DNA of 64,000 bases from Pseudomonas sp. H9 (GTDB taxonomy: Bacteria > Pseudomonadota > Gammaproteobacteria > Pseudomonadales > Pseudomonadaceae). Below are positions 53,609 to 62,467 of this stretch, one piece after another (positions within the stretch are counted from its first letter, which is position 1; each line of letters starts with the position of its first letter). The position numbers were made by a program, and so were the translations under genes. The stretch spans positions 310,001-374,000 of the forward strand of contig NZ_SMOK01000012.1 of NCBI RefSeq assembly GCF_004353925.1, given 5' to 3'. Below the pieces are notes generated by a model, which was not told the DNA's origin, made no database searches, and was given only the letters and a program-made list of their open reading frames with translations.

Positions 53609-55318
53609 CTAGTTCCCTGGCGCCACTCTAAGCACTTCTGCTTGAGTGGTAAGGCCAGAGGCCACTTTTTGCTTGCCGCTTTGCAGCAAGCTGCACAGGC
53701 CTTCCTGCGCCGCTTGTTGGCGCAGCGCGGCCAGATCGACATCGTGACGAATTCTGGCGCTCATTGCGCTGCTGATACACAACAGCTCATGAATGCCTGT
53801 GCGTCCGTGGTAGCCGGTTTGTCGGCATTCGTTGCAGCCTCGGGCCTGATAACCGGTTTCGCCTGCCGTCTCTGGTGCCTTGCAGGCATTGCACAGGGTG
53901 CGCACCAGGCGTTGGGCCATAACGCCGATCAGCCCTGCCTTGATCAGGTGTGGGGCGACACCCAGTTCCAGCAGGCGGCTGATGGCGCTGCAGGCATCAT
54001 TGGTATGCAGGGTCGACAGCACCAAGTGGCCGGTTAGCGCGGCCTGAAAGGCAACCTGAGCGGTTTCCAGGTCGCGGATTTCACCGATCATGATGATGTC
54101 CGGGTCTTGGCGCAGTAGGGCGCGGGCGCCTTCTGCAAAGCCCAGGTCTATCGCCGGGTGAATCTGTAACTGGTTAAAACTGGGCTCGACCATCTCAATC
54201 GGGTCTTCAACCGTACACAGGTTGACCTGCGGGGTTGCCAGGTATTTGAGGGTGGCATACAGGGTGCTGGTTTTGCCGGAGCCGGTCGGGCCAGTCACCA
54301 GAATCAGGCCGTGACGTTGCCCGATCAGCGTTTGCCAGCACTGCAAGTCATTGCCCGTCAGGCCTAGCTGGGTGAAGTCCTGTTGCAGCAAATTGGGGTC
54401 GAAGATACGCATCACCAGCTTTTCACCGAAGGTGGTGGGTAAGGTCGACAGGCGTAGTTCAACTTCGCTGCCGACTGGCAGACGGGTTTTGATCCGGCCA
54501 TCCTGAGGGCGGCGTTTTTCTGCGACGTTCATGCCCGCGAGGGTTTTCAGGCGGCTGACCACGGCCAGCGTAACGTCGGCCGGGAACTGATAGACGGGAT
54601 GCAGCAAGCCGTCGATGCGAAATCGCAGATGGCCGTGGGCTCGCCGGGGTTCCAGATGGATATCGCTGGCGCGTTGATCGAAGGCGTACTGCAGCAGCCA
54701 GTCAACAATGGTGACGATATGGGCGTCATCGTCTTCGCGTTGCTGGCTGTGCGTACCCACTTCAAGCAACTGCTCATGGTTGCCGCCGGGCAACGCGGAT
54801 AACGGCTGGCCGCTGGCGCTGTTGACCGAGCGGGCCAGATGGAAGAAGGCCTGACTGAACTGGCGAATCTGCACCGGGCTTGCCAGCACACGTTTGATCG
54901 GGCGGCGCAGCACCTGCGTCAGATCAGCTTCCCAGGATCGGACATAAGGTTCGGCGCTGGCCACCGTCACACTTTGACTGTCGGCCGCGATGGGCAGAAT
55001 GCCGTGGCGTTGAGCGAAGGCGGCAGACATCAGGCCGGTGGTTGCGGCGAGGTCGAGTTGTAGCGGGTCGATGTACAGGTAAGGCAATCCGGCCTGTTTG
55101 GCCTGCCACTGGCACAGGGTTTCCAGATCGAGGTAGTGGCCGGGCTGGCGTGGGTCGGGCAGGCGCTGGCGAGCAAGGTGTTCAAGCGGGTGGGTGTCGG
55201 TGGCCAAACGGTGGGTTTGCAGTGATTGGGCGGTGTTTGCACTGATTAATCGGGCGTCAAGCAGGTCGCCCAACAGGCCGCTCAGGCTGAGCCTGCGGTC
55301 CTCGTTGCTGACAGTCAT
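53609..55318 (-). CDS. GspE/PilB-type secretion ATPase, stand-alone
   Basis: A 569-residue hexameric ATPase of the type II secretion/type IV pilus family. Order: GspE_N-like domain (about 1-150), then the motor with VDWLLQYAFDQRASDIHLEP, Walker A GPTGSGKTSTLYATL, the Asp box VEDPIEM, Walker B DPDIIMIGEIRDLETAQ and the His box LVLSTLHTNDA. Close to the end is the tetracysteine zinc motif CNACKAPE ... GCNECRQTGYHGRTGIHELL. The start MTVSNEDRRLSLSGLL at 55318 is chosen over one at 55354. No pilin, PilC/GspF or secretin gene is adjacent. Confidence 0.92.
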   Translation of the reverse strand: MTVSNEDRRLSLSGLLGDLLDARLISANTAQSLQTHRLATDTHPLEHLARQRLPDPRQPGHYLDLETLCQWQAKQAGLPYLYIDPLQLDLAATTGLMSAAFAQRHGILPIAADSQSVTVASAEPYVRSWEADLTQVLRRPIKRVLASPVQIRQFSQAFFHLARSVNSASGQPLSALPGGNHEQLLEVGTHSQQREDDDAHIVTIVDWLLQYAFDQRASDIHLEPRRAHGHLRFRIDGLLHPVYQFPADVTLAVVSRLKTLAGMNVAEKRRPQDGRIKTRLPVGSEVELRLSTLPTTFGEKLVMRIFDPNLLQQDFTQLGLTGNDLQCWQTLIGQRHGLILVTGPTGSGKTSTLYATLKYLATPQVNLCTVEDPIEMVEPSFNQLQIHPAIDLGFAEGARALLRQDPDIIMIGEIRDLETAQVAFQAALTGHLVLSTLHTNDACSAISRLLELGVAPHLIKAGLIGVMAQRLVRTLCNACKAPETAGETGYQARGCNECRQTGYHGRTGIHELLCISSAMSARIRHDVDLAALRQQAAQEGLCSLLQSGKQKVASGLTTQAEVLRVAPGN

Positions 55319-55417
55319 GTGGCGTCCTTGCCTTGCTGCCTGAAGGGGTGGCAATCACAAGCGTAGTTGACTCTGGGCAAACACAAGGTCGATCTGCGTA
55401 TCCAGGCATTTCCAAGT

Positions 55418-55738
55418 TCAATCCGGGTGCTGCAACCGGCGCAGAGCAACGTTATCCACACAGATCAAATTGCGCATTTTTTGTGCAATCAACTCTGCGC
55501 GATGCCAGCTCAGGCCGGCAATTTCGATTTTTATGTCCAGCGCATCGTTCAGCTGCTTCATCTGCACGTTGTGCGGGGTGAGGAACTGCAGGGCGAATAA
55601 ATTCAACACACGGCAAAGACTGTCGGGCTCGGCTTCGACCTGCAGGTGGTAATGCACGCAACTGTGGGCGCTACCTACGGCCCAGACATCGTCACGCAGT
55701 GGGGTCACAGGGCTGTCGAAGCGTTCAAGTGCGCTCAT
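55418..55738 (-). CDS. Small ACT-like protein, unknown role
   Basis: A 106-residue cytoplasmic protein starting MSALERFDSPVTPLRDDVWAV. The middle, HYHLQVEAEPDSLCRVLNLFALQFL then MKQLNDALDIKIEIAGL, has the beta-alpha-beta pattern of ACT amino-acid-sensing domains. GGAG lies 7 nt before the ATG at 55738; 12 more codons are open upstream. It is divergent from an Lrp-family regulator with 126 bp between, a setting that suggests amino-acid-linked control. No firm family match is claimed. Confidence 0.65.
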   Translation of the reverse strand: MSALERFDSPVTPLRDDVWAVGSAHSCVHYHLQVEAEPDSLCRVLNLFALQFLTPHNVQMKQLNDALDIKIEIAGLSWHRAELIAQKMRNLICVDNVALRRLQHPD

Positions 55739-55810
55739 GGAAATCTCCGGATTCAATGCCAGAAATTTTCCCATGCGCGACTGGGTATTTTTTCTCTAAG
55801 ATCAGCGTAT

Positions 55811-55842
55811 TTGGCGAATAATCGACTTGAGCAATTCGCCAA
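55811..55842. promoter_or_regulatory. Inverted repeat in the Lrp-gene promoter region
   Basis: TTGGCGAAT (55811-55819) and ATTCGCCAA (55834-55842) are perfect inverted 9-mers with a 14-nt spacer, so the half-site centres are 23 bp apart. It lies 22 bp before the Lrp-family gene start and between two divergent genes, fitting an autoregulatory operator. Confidence 0.55.
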
Positions 55843-55864
55843 GCAATCAATGATGGGATTAATT

Positions 55865-56335
55865 ATGCACAGCGAACTCGACGCTTATGATCGCCGTATC
55901 CTGGCCTTGCTGCAGGAAGATGCTTCGCTGTCCAGCGCGCAGATCGCCGAGCGTGTTGGCCTGTCTCAGTCGCCCTGCTGGCGACGCATTCAGCGTTTGA
56001 AGGAAGAGGGGGTGATTCGCGGCCAGGTGACCTTGCTCGACCGCAAAAAGATCGGCCTGAACACGCAGATTTTTGCCGAGGTCAAACTCAACGCCCACGG
56101 GCGTTCCAACTTCACCGAGTTCACCGAAGCGATTCGTGGTTTCCCGGAAGTGCTGGAGTGCTATGTGCTGATGGGGTCAGTGGACTTTCTGTTGCGCATT
56201 GTCACCCCGGACATCGAGGCCTACGAACGCTTCTTCTTCGAAAAGCTGTCGATGGTGCCGGGGATTCAGGAGGTCAACTCGATCGTGGCCTTGTCCGAAA
56301 TCAAGTCCACGACGAGTCTGCCTGTGCTGCGCTGA
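55865..56335 (+). CDS. Lrp/AsnC family transcriptional regulator
   Basis: A 156-residue regulator. The N-terminal helix-turn-helix is LDAYDRRILALLQEDASLSSAQIAERVGLSQSPCWRRIQRLKEEGVI; the C-terminal RAM/ACT domain (from about 65) has IFAEVKLNAHG, VLECYVLMGSVDFLLRIVTPD and ends with STTSLPVL. Start MHSELDAYDRRIL at 55865 with a GATGGGA upstream; ATGs at 55850/55853 are possible. Target genes and amino-acid ligand are unknown. It ends 3 bp from the convergent CYTH-CHAD gene. Confidence 0.9.
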   Translation: MHSELDAYDRRILALLQEDASLSSAQIAERVGLSQSPCWRRIQRLKEEGVIRGQVTLLDRKKIGLNTQIFAEVKLNAHGRSNFTEFTEAIRGFPEVLECYVLMGSVDFLLRIVTPDIEAYERFFFEKLSMVPGIQEVNSIVALSEIKSTTSLPVLR

Positions 56336-56338
56336 ATC

Positions 56339-57730
56339 TTACTTGCGCAGCAGGTGCTTCCAACCACGGCTCTGGAACACCGCCATCGCTTGTTGGGTGC
56401 GCGCTTCCAGGACTTCAGTGCGCACGTCGGCTTCCACTTCGTCGCTGATCGGCAGGTTAGCCAGCTCGTGCAGCTTGTTCAGTTCACCGAACAGGCGATC
56501 CAGGTCTGGGCTCTCCAGCACCTGACGGGCATGGTGCAACCAAGCCAGCAGGCGCTCGATACGCGGTAGCTGCTCGGCCAGGTCTTCCGGCTGGCGATGA
56601 TACAGCGGCAGGTTCAGGGCCTTGGCTTCATCGGCCAGCAGCACGTTCAGCCAGTTGGTCAACTGGGCAGCGCCTTGGCGGTCGCCACGCTTGTTGCGCT
56701 CGACGGCCCAGCCGCGAGCCAGCAGCCAGCGCGAGGTTTCCAGAGAGAACTGACCCCAGCGGGTATCCAGCAGTTCTTCGGCGAACTGCTCAGGTGCTGC
56801 GCGGCGTACGTCCTCGTCGTCGTTACCGGCCAGTACCAGCGGGCGCCAGTCTTCCAGCAGGGCATCGAGGCTGCTGCGCAGGGCAGCAGTGGTGCTGCGC
56901 GGCGCGGCCTGGCCGAGGCTGCTGGTCAGGGCGCGCAGTTCGGCCAGGGCCTGAACCCAGTCTTGCAGCAGGCGCCAATGGCCGTTGAAACGGTACTGTT
57001 CAGCCAGGCGTTGGCTGGCGCCCAGCAATTGCCAGGCGAGCGCAGCATAGGCGTCGTCCAGCGGCATATCGGCAGTCAGCTCGGCAGCGGGCAGGCTCAA
57101 AGCGTAACTGGCCGGGTCGAGCAGGCGGTAGCCGCGCTCGGCTTTGCTGATGTCGCACGGGAACAAGGGCAGGGCGGCGGACAGTTCAGCGGCCAGCTCC
57201 AGCAGCGCTTCAGGCTCACCTTCACGCAGCTCCAGTTCCAGCTCGCAGATTTCTTCCTTGAGCTTGCCCGAGACCACGGTGCCCAGGTCGAGCGCCGCTT
57301 CGATCACCACTTTGGACTTGCCACGGCCCCAGGCGATTTCGGCGTATTCACGGGTGAAGTCGGTGGTGAACAGGGCTTTGATGGCTTTTTTGTCCACCTC
57401 GGCGAGTTCGGCCGGCCAGCACTGGTCGTCGAGCTTTTTCAGGTCCAGCTTGGCCTTGGGCAGCTGCCACTCATGCTCATTACGCTGAGACAGGCCGGCA
57501 ACGCTCTGGCCGCGGGTCTTGAGGGTCTGGATGACCACGTCGCCGTCGCGGCGCAGACGCAGGGCAACCTTGGCCGCAGCCAGGTCGCGCTCAGGGGTGT
57601 CGAAGTACTGGTTCAGCAGTTCACGCTGCTGCCAGCCAGACTTGTTGCGCTTCTTCAGCAATGGATGTTCGCGCAGGGCGGCGAGGGTCTCGCGGCTGAC
57701 CCGCAGTTTGATTTCGGTTTCTTTGTGCAT
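56339..57730 (-). CDS. CYTH-CHAD domain protein (inorganic triphosphatase, YgiF-like)
   Basis: A 463-residue protein with a CYTH triphosphate tunnel domain at 1-200 and a CHAD helical domain at about 220-460. The tunnel signature E-x-E-x-K is Glu4-Thr-Glu6-Ile-Lys8 (HKETEIKLRV); other charged strands include VALRLRRDGDVVIQTLKTRG and the ELELELREGEPEALLELAAEL strand-helix. CHAD domains bind polyphosphate through basic residues (RWGQFSLETSRWLLARGW). Likely hydrolyses triphosphate. The start at 57730 is fixed by the EIKLRV motif; 49 upstream codons are not homologous. Confidence 0.9.
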   Translation of the reverse strand: MHKETEIKLRVSRETLAALREHPLLKKRNKSGWQQRELLNQYFDTPERDLAAAKVALRLRRDGDVVIQTLKTRGQSVAGLSQRNEHEWQLPKAKLDLKKLDDQCWPAELAEVDKKAIKALFTTDFTREYAEIAWGRGKSKVVIEAALDLGTVVSGKLKEEICELELELREGEPEALLELAAELSAALPLFPCDISKAERGYRLLDPASYALSLPAAELTADMPLDDAYAALAWQLLGASQRLAEQYRFNGHWRLLQDWVQALAELRALTSSLGQAAPRSTTAALRSSLDALLEDWRPLVLAGNDDEDVRRAAPEQFAEELLDTRWGQFSLETSRWLLARGWAVERNKRGDRQGAAQLTNWLNVLLADEAKALNLPLYHRQPEDLAEQLPRIERLLAWLHHARQVLESPDLDRLFGELNKLHELANLPISDEVEADVRTEVLEARTQQAMAVFQSRGWKHLLRK

Positions 57731-57857
57731 TGCTGGGTAATCCAGGCTCGGATGACAGGGAGCGTCTTGGCCGTGCAGTGTACAGGAGTCGGCCACCGAC
57801 GGTTTATTCCAGGTGCCCGATGGCCCTATGATGAGCTTCGCCCCGAGGAGAACGCGC

Positions 57858-59015
57858 ATGCCGCTGCCATCGCTCAAAGACCAGTTTGCCGCGCTGATTG
57901 CGACGCCTTCGGTCAGCTGTACCCAACCTGCGCTGGATCAGTCCAACCGCGCGGTGATCGACCTGCTGGCCGGCTGGCTGGGCGACCTGGGTTTTGCCTG
58001 TGATATCCAGCAGGTGGCGCCGGGCAAGTTCAACTTGCTGGCCAGCTACGGCACAGGCCCTGGCGGGCTGGTGCTGGCCGGCCATAGCGATACGGTGCCT
58101 TATGACCCGGCCTTGTGGCAGACCGACCCGTTGAAACTCACCGAAGTGGATGGCAAATGGGTTGGCCTTGGCAGTTGCGACATGAAAGGGTTCTTTGCCT
58201 TGATCATCGAGGCGGTGCAGCCGCTGCTGGCCCACGACTTCAAGCAGCCGCTACTGATCCTCGCCACTTGCGATGAAGAGAGTTCGATGTCCGGCGCCCG
58301 TGCCCTGGCCGAAGCGGGTCGCCCGTTGGGGCGGGCGGCGGTGATTGGTGAGCCGACCGGGCTCAAGCCGATCCGCATGCACAAGGGGGTGATGATGGAG
58401 CGCATCGAAATCCTCGGGCGCAGTGGCCATTCGTCGGACCCGAGCCTGGGGCGTAGCGCGCTGGAAGCCATGCATGAGGTTATGGGTGAGTTGATGAACC
58501 TGCGCCGGCAATGGCAAAAGGAATTCAACAACGCCCAGTTCAGTGTGCCGCAACCCACCCTGAACTTCGGTTGCATCCACGGCGGCGACAACCCCAACCG
58601 AATCTGTGGCCAATGTGCCCTGGAATTCGACCTGCGGCCACTGCCGGGTATGGACCCAGAGGCCTTGCGTGCGGCCATCCGGCAGAAACTGGTGCCGCTG
58701 GCCGAGCAGCATCAGGTGAAAATCGACTATGCCCCGCTGTTCCCGGAAGTGCCGCCCTTCGAACAGGTTGCCGATGCGGAACTGGTGCGCCTGGCCGAAC
58801 GTCTTACCGGGCATCGCGCCGAAGCGGTAGCCTTTGGCACCGAAGCGCCTTATCTTCAGCGCCTGGGCTGCGACACGCTGGTGTTGGGCCCAGGAGACAT
58901 CGCCTGTGCCCACCAGCCGGGTGAACACCTTGAAATGTCACGCTTGCAGCCTACCGTGCGTCTATTGCGTGAATTGATCGAACACTATTGCCTGAGCTCG
59001 GTAATTGCCCGCTGA
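57858..59015 (+). CDS. argE: Acetylornithine deacetylase
   Basis: Releases ornithine from N-acetylornithine. 385 residues, M20 metallopeptidase family: first metal His in LAGHSDTVPYD, bridging Asp in LGSCDMKGFFALIIEAV, catalytic Glu pair in ATCDEESSMSGARAL and dimerisation-domain GRSGHSSDPSLGRSA. The ATG at 57858 follows GAGGAG. It is divergent from the CYTH-CHAD gene and 115 bp before argA, so argE-argA may share a transcript. Confidence 0.94.
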   Translation: MPLPSLKDQFAALIATPSVSCTQPALDQSNRAVIDLLAGWLGDLGFACDIQQVAPGKFNLLASYGTGPGGLVLAGHSDTVPYDPALWQTDPLKLTEVDGKWVGLGSCDMKGFFALIIEAVQPLLAHDFKQPLLILATCDEESSMSGARALAEAGRPLGRAAVIGEPTGLKPIRMHKGVMMERIEILGRSGHSSDPSLGRSALEAMHEVMGELMNLRRQWQKEFNNAQFSVPQPTLNFGCIHGGDNPNRICGQCALEFDLRPLPGMDPEALRAAIRQKLVPLAEQHQVKIDYAPLFPEVPPFEQVADAELVRLAERLTGHRAEAVAFGTEAPYLQRLGCDTLVLGPGDIACAHQPGEHLEMSRLQPTVRLLRELIEHYCLSSVIAR

Positions 59016-59130
59016 GTTCAGCCGTTTTCCCAAAGGAGATTGCGCGTGACGCCAAGCCTGTTCCGACGATAACCCTTCGAGCGCTGTGTGCTTTCCCGTT
59101 CTTGTCCCATTTTTTACAGGCTCTGTGGTT

Positions 59131-60429
59131 ATGCCCGATTACGTCAACTGGCTGCGTCATGCTTCGCCTTACATCAACGCCCACCGGGACTGCACCTTTG
59201 TGGTCATGCTGCCCGGTGATGGCGTTGAACACCCTAACTTCGGCAATATCGTTCACGACCTGGTGCTGCTGCACAGCCTTGGTGTGCGCCTGGTGCTGGT
59301 ACACGGCTCGCGCCCGCAGATCGAAGCGCGCCTGGCCAATCGCGGCCTGACGCCGCATTACCATCGCGGCATGCGCATTACCGATGCCGCCACCCTGGAG
59401 TGCGTGATCGATGCGGTAGGCCACCTGCGTCTGGCCATCGAGGCGCGCCTGTCGATGGATATGGCCGCGTCGCCCATGCAGGGTTCGCGGCTGCGTGTAG
59501 CCTCAGGCAACCTGGTGACCGCACGCCCGATCGGGGTGTTGGAAGGGGTGGATTACCACCACACTGGTGAAGTGCGCCGGGTTGACCGCAAAGGTATCAA
59601 CCGGCTGCTCGATGAGCGCTCCATAGTGTTGCTGTCGCCACTGGGCTATTCACCGACGGGCGAGATTTTCAATCTGGCCTGCGAAGACGTCGCCACCCGT
59701 GCGGCCATCGAGCTAGGCGCCGACAAATTGCTGCTGTTCGGTGCCGAACGCGGCTTGCTCGACGAGCAAGGACGGCTGGTGCGTGAGCTACGCCCGCAAC
59801 AGGTTCCGGCGCATCTGGCGCGTCTGGGCAGCGACTATCAGGGCGAGTTGCTCGATGCTGCGGCCGAGGCTTGCCGTGGCGGTGTGGCGCGCAGTCATAT
59901 CGTCAGCTACGCCGAAGATGGCGCACTGCTGACCGAGCTGTTCACCCGCGACGGTGGCGGCACTCTGGTTGCCCAGGAGCAGTTCGAGAAAGTGCGTGAA
60001 GCGGCGATCGAAGATGTTGGCGGCTTGCTTGACCTGATCAGCCCGCTAGAAGAGCAGGGCATCCTGGTGCGTCGCTCACGCGAAGTGCTGGAGCGCGAGA
60101 TCGAGCAATTCAGTGTGGTTGAGCGTGAAGGCATGATCATCGCTTGTGCAGCGTTGTACCCGATTGCTGACTCCGAGGCCGGGGAACTGGCGTGCCTGGC
60201 GGTCAATCCTGAGTACCGCCATGGTGGTCGTGGTGATGAACTGCTGGAACGCATCGAAACACGGGCGCGGGAAATGGGGCTCAATACCCTGTTCGTCCTG
60301 ACGACCCGTACGGCGCACTGGTTCCGTGAGCGTGGGTTTGTACCTAGCGGGGTAGAGCGGCTACCGGCGGCGCGGGCGTCGCTGTACAACTACCAGCGTA
60401 ATTCGAAGATCTTCGAAAAAGCCTTGTAA
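59131..60429 (+). CDS. argA: N-acetylglutamate synthase
   Basis: First step of arginine synthesis, acetyl-CoA plus glutamate. 432 residues, the Pseudomonas length. N-terminal amino-acid-kinase-like domain (VVMLPGDGVEHPNFGNIVHDLVLL, VLVHGSRPQIEARLA) carries arginine feedback inhibition; the C-terminal GNAT acetyltransferase has ACAALYPIADSEAGELACLAVNPEYRHGGRGDELL. ATG at 59131 is chosen; 15 upstream codons are open. A REP doublet starts 5 bp after the stop. Confidence 0.96.
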   Translation: MPDYVNWLRHASPYINAHRDCTFVVMLPGDGVEHPNFGNIVHDLVLLHSLGVRLVLVHGSRPQIEARLANRGLTPHYHRGMRITDAATLECVIDAVGHLRLAIEARLSMDMAASPMQGSRLRVASGNLVTARPIGVLEGVDYHHTGEVRRVDRKGINRLLDERSIVLLSPLGYSPTGEIFNLACEDVATRAAIELGADKLLLFGAERGLLDEQGRLVRELRPQQVPAHLARLGSDYQGELLDAAAEACRGGVARSHIVSYAEDGALLTELFTRDGGGTLVAQEQFEKVREAAIEDVGGLLDLISPLEEQGILVRRSREVLEREIEQFSVVEREGMIIACAALYPIADSEAGELACLAVNPEYRHGGRGDELLERIETRAREMGLNTLFVLTTRTAHWFRERGFVPSGVERLPAARASLYNYQRNSKIFEKAL

Positions 60430-60433
60430 CCCA

Positions 60434-60486
60434 TCGCGGGGCAAGCCCGCTCCCACAGGCCTTGTGGGAGCGGGCTTGCCCCGCGA
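60434..60486. repeat. REP doublet, short-loop (class B), left border of the island
   Basis: TCGCGGGGCAAGCCCGCTCC and its complement with the inner CCCACAGGCCTTGTGGG loop. Almost identical to the doublet at 60889-60943. Confidence 0.92.
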
Positions 60487-60888
60487 AGAGCCCCTCAAGC
60501 TAACTAGAAGTAGCTGAACAGCCTCGGCATACCGGCCCCATCAATGATCGGGTACGTGTTTCTTCATGATTTGCGTCTCCGGCTTATGCGGCGACACTTC
60601 GCTGCTAAACGAAGGGTGGCAGCTGTACGCGGGTTAGCAGACCGGTCAGAGACACAAAAAACCGGCGCGCCCGAAGACGCCCCACGTACAACCGCCATTA
60701 AGCGCGTTGCGTAGATTGTGTCATTGAGTCGGACTGCTAAATCCGGTCATTGGACGATCCAACGACGACTGCAGCCTAGGTTCAGCGAGCATCTGGCGCA
60801 ACGGTCGGAAGTATGAATCAGAAGGGTCTTACAGAGCACTCTTACAGTGCTGTGGATTTTCAACGATTGGTGTGGGAACCGGGAAACC
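60487..60888 (-). other. Gene-poor island between two REP doublets with possible micro-ORFs
   Basis: About 400 bp with no normal gene. On the minus strand GGAGA is followed by a 9-codon ORF (60541-60567, MKKHVPDH then stop) whose TGATG overlaps a second ORF (60500-60541, MGPVCRGCSATSS then stop). Upstream of these on the same strand an inverted repeat CTGCTAA/TTAGCAG (60602-60608, 60634-60640) lies in the leader. A further stem, CAGAGCACT/AGTGCTGTG (one mismatch), is near 60834-60853 behind the spuI-like gene. Whether any is translated is unknown. Confidence 0.35.
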
Positions 60889-60943
60889 ATCGCGGGGCAA
60901 GCCCGCTCCCACAAGGCCTGTGGGAGCGGGCTTGCCCCGCGAT
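60889..60943. repeat. REP doublet, short-loop (class B), right border of the island
   Basis: ATCGCGGGGCAAGCCCGC and complement with inner CCCACAAGGCCTGTGGG loop. It lies 7 bp after the stop of the spuI-like gene and can act as its 3' hairpin. Confidence 0.92.
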
Positions 60944-60950
60944 TTGAGCA

Positions 60951-62327
60951 TCAAACGGTATGCAGGTACCAGTTGTACTCAAGGTCGGAGATGGAGTGTT
61001 CGAACTCCTCCAGCTCACTTTCCTTACACGCAACAAAGATGTCGATGTACTTTGGATCGATGTATTTGTTGAGGATCTCGCTGTCGTCCAGCTCGCGCAG
61101 GGCATCACGCAGGTTGTTCGGCAGGCTTTGCTCCACTTGCTCGTAGGCGTTGCCTTCGATCGGGGTGCTTGGCTCGATTTTGTTGGTCAAACCATGGTGC
61201 ACACCGGCCAGTACGGCAGCCATCAGCAGGTATGGGTTGGCGTCGGCACCGGCAACGCGGTGTTCGATGCGCACGGCATCAGCCGAACCTGTCGGTACGC
61301 GCAGGGCTACGGTGCGGTTGTCCAGGCCCCAGCTCGGGGCGTTGGGCACGTAGAACTGGGCACCGAAACGGCGATACGAGTTGACGTTCGGGCACAGGAA
61401 CGCCATCGACGCTGGTAGGGTCTCGAGCACACCGCCGATCGCGTGACGCAGTGCGGCGTTCTGCTCGGGATCCTCGCTGGTGAAGATGTTCTTGCCATCT
61501 TTGTCCAGCACCGAGATATGGACATGCAGACCATTACCCGCCTGACCTGGATAAGGCTTGGCCATGAAGGTGGTGTCCATTTCATGGTCGTAGGCGATGT
61601 TTTTGATCAAGCGCTTGAGCAGTACCGCGTAGTCGCAGGCCTTCAATGGGTCGGCAACGTGGTGCAGGTTGACTTCGAACTGCGCCGGGGCGCTTTCCTT
61701 GACGATGGCGTCGGCAGGGATGCCCTGTTCCTTGGCGCCTTCGAGGATGTCTTGCAGGCAGTCTACGTACTCGTCCAGGTCATCGATCAGGTACACCTGG
61801 GTCGATTGTGGGCGTTTACCGGAAATCGGCGAGCGTGGCGGCTGCGGACGGCCATTCACGTTCTCTTGGTCGATCAGGTAGAACTCCAGCTCAAACGCGG
61901 CGCAGATGGTCAGGCCCATCTCGTCGAACTTGCTGACCACCTGGCGCAGCACTTCGCGCGGGTCGGCAAAGAACGGCTCGCCTTCAAGTTCGTGCATGGT
62001 CATCAGCAGTTGCGCGGTAGGGCGCTTCTGCCAAGGCTCGTTGGACAGCGTGTCCGGGATTGGATAGCAGATGCGGTCGGCATCGCCGATGTCCAGGCCA
62101 AGGCCGGTGCTTTCGACCGTTGAACCGTTGATATCCAATGCGAAGAGTGAGGCCGGCAGGTTGATGCCTTTCTCGTAAACCTTGTGGAGGCTGGTGCGCT
62201 CGATGCGCTTGCCACGCACCACACCATTCATATCTGCAATCAGAAGGTCAACGTAGAGAACCTCAGGATGTTCCTTAAGGAACGCGTTCGCTTCGTTAAG
62301 CTGAACGGCACGCGGGGGTACCGACAT
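60951..62327 (-). CDS. spuI: Gamma-glutamylpolyamine synthetase-type glutamine synthetase, SpuI-like
   Basis: A 458-residue member of the glutamine synthetase fold that in polyamine catabolism joins glutamate to putrescine or other amines. N-terminus VQLNEANAFLKEHPEVLYVDLLIADMNGVVRGKRIE; active-site Glu in CAAFELEFYLID, nucleotide and metal parts in GNGLHVHISVLDKDG and RVAGADANPYLLMAAVLAG. It lacks the adenylylation loop of GlnA. It matches Pseudomonas SpuI/PauA-type enzymes better than GlnA. Start MSVPPRAVQL at 62327, SD AAGGTG. Divergent from the spuB-like gene. Confidence 0.9.
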   Translation of the reverse strand: MSVPPRAVQLNEANAFLKEHPEVLYVDLLIADMNGVVRGKRIERTSLHKVYEKGINLPASLFALDINGSTVESTGLGLDIGDADRICYPIPDTLSNEPWQKRPTAQLLMTMHELEGEPFFADPREVLRQVVSKFDEMGLTICAAFELEFYLIDQENVNGRPQPPRSPISGKRPQSTQVYLIDDLDEYVDCLQDILEGAKEQGIPADAIVKESAPAQFEVNLHHVADPLKACDYAVLLKRLIKNIAYDHEMDTTFMAKPYPGQAGNGLHVHISVLDKDGKNIFTSEDPEQNAALRHAIGGVLETLPASMAFLCPNVNSYRRFGAQFYVPNAPSWGLDNRTVALRVPTGSADAVRIEHRVAGADANPYLLMAAVLAGVHHGLTNKIEPSTPIEGNAYEQVEQSLPNNLRDALRELDDSEILNKYIDPKYIDIFVACKESELEEFEHSISDLEYNWYLHTV

Positions 62328-62433
62328 GATGCAACACCTTTGTTGTTAAAAATATCAATCAATGGGGGCTTGCAGCTCCAGTCAATCGGAAAGCCCTACT
62401 GAAGTCAAGCCGACCCCATGATGCCCTAAATTG

Positions 62434-62467
62434 GCCCTCAAGCGGCATTTTTGCTGCAATTGAGGGC
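62434..62467. promoter_or_regulatory. Large dyad in the spuI-spuB control region
   Basis: GCCCTCAA (62434-62441) and TTGAGGGC (62460-62467) are perfect inverted 8-mers, and between them GCGGCA-TTTT-TGCTGC also pairs. It is 107 bp before the spuI-like start and about 138 bp before the spuA remnant start, fitting an operator for a polyamine-responsive repressor or an RNA stem. Confidence 0.5.

Noticed and set aside
62432..62446. Sigma54 promoter (GG/GC pair 12 bp apart) near the spu control region
   Set aside because: Only TGGC and GGC match, the flanking consensus TTGCA is missing, and the bases lie within a dyad that explains them.
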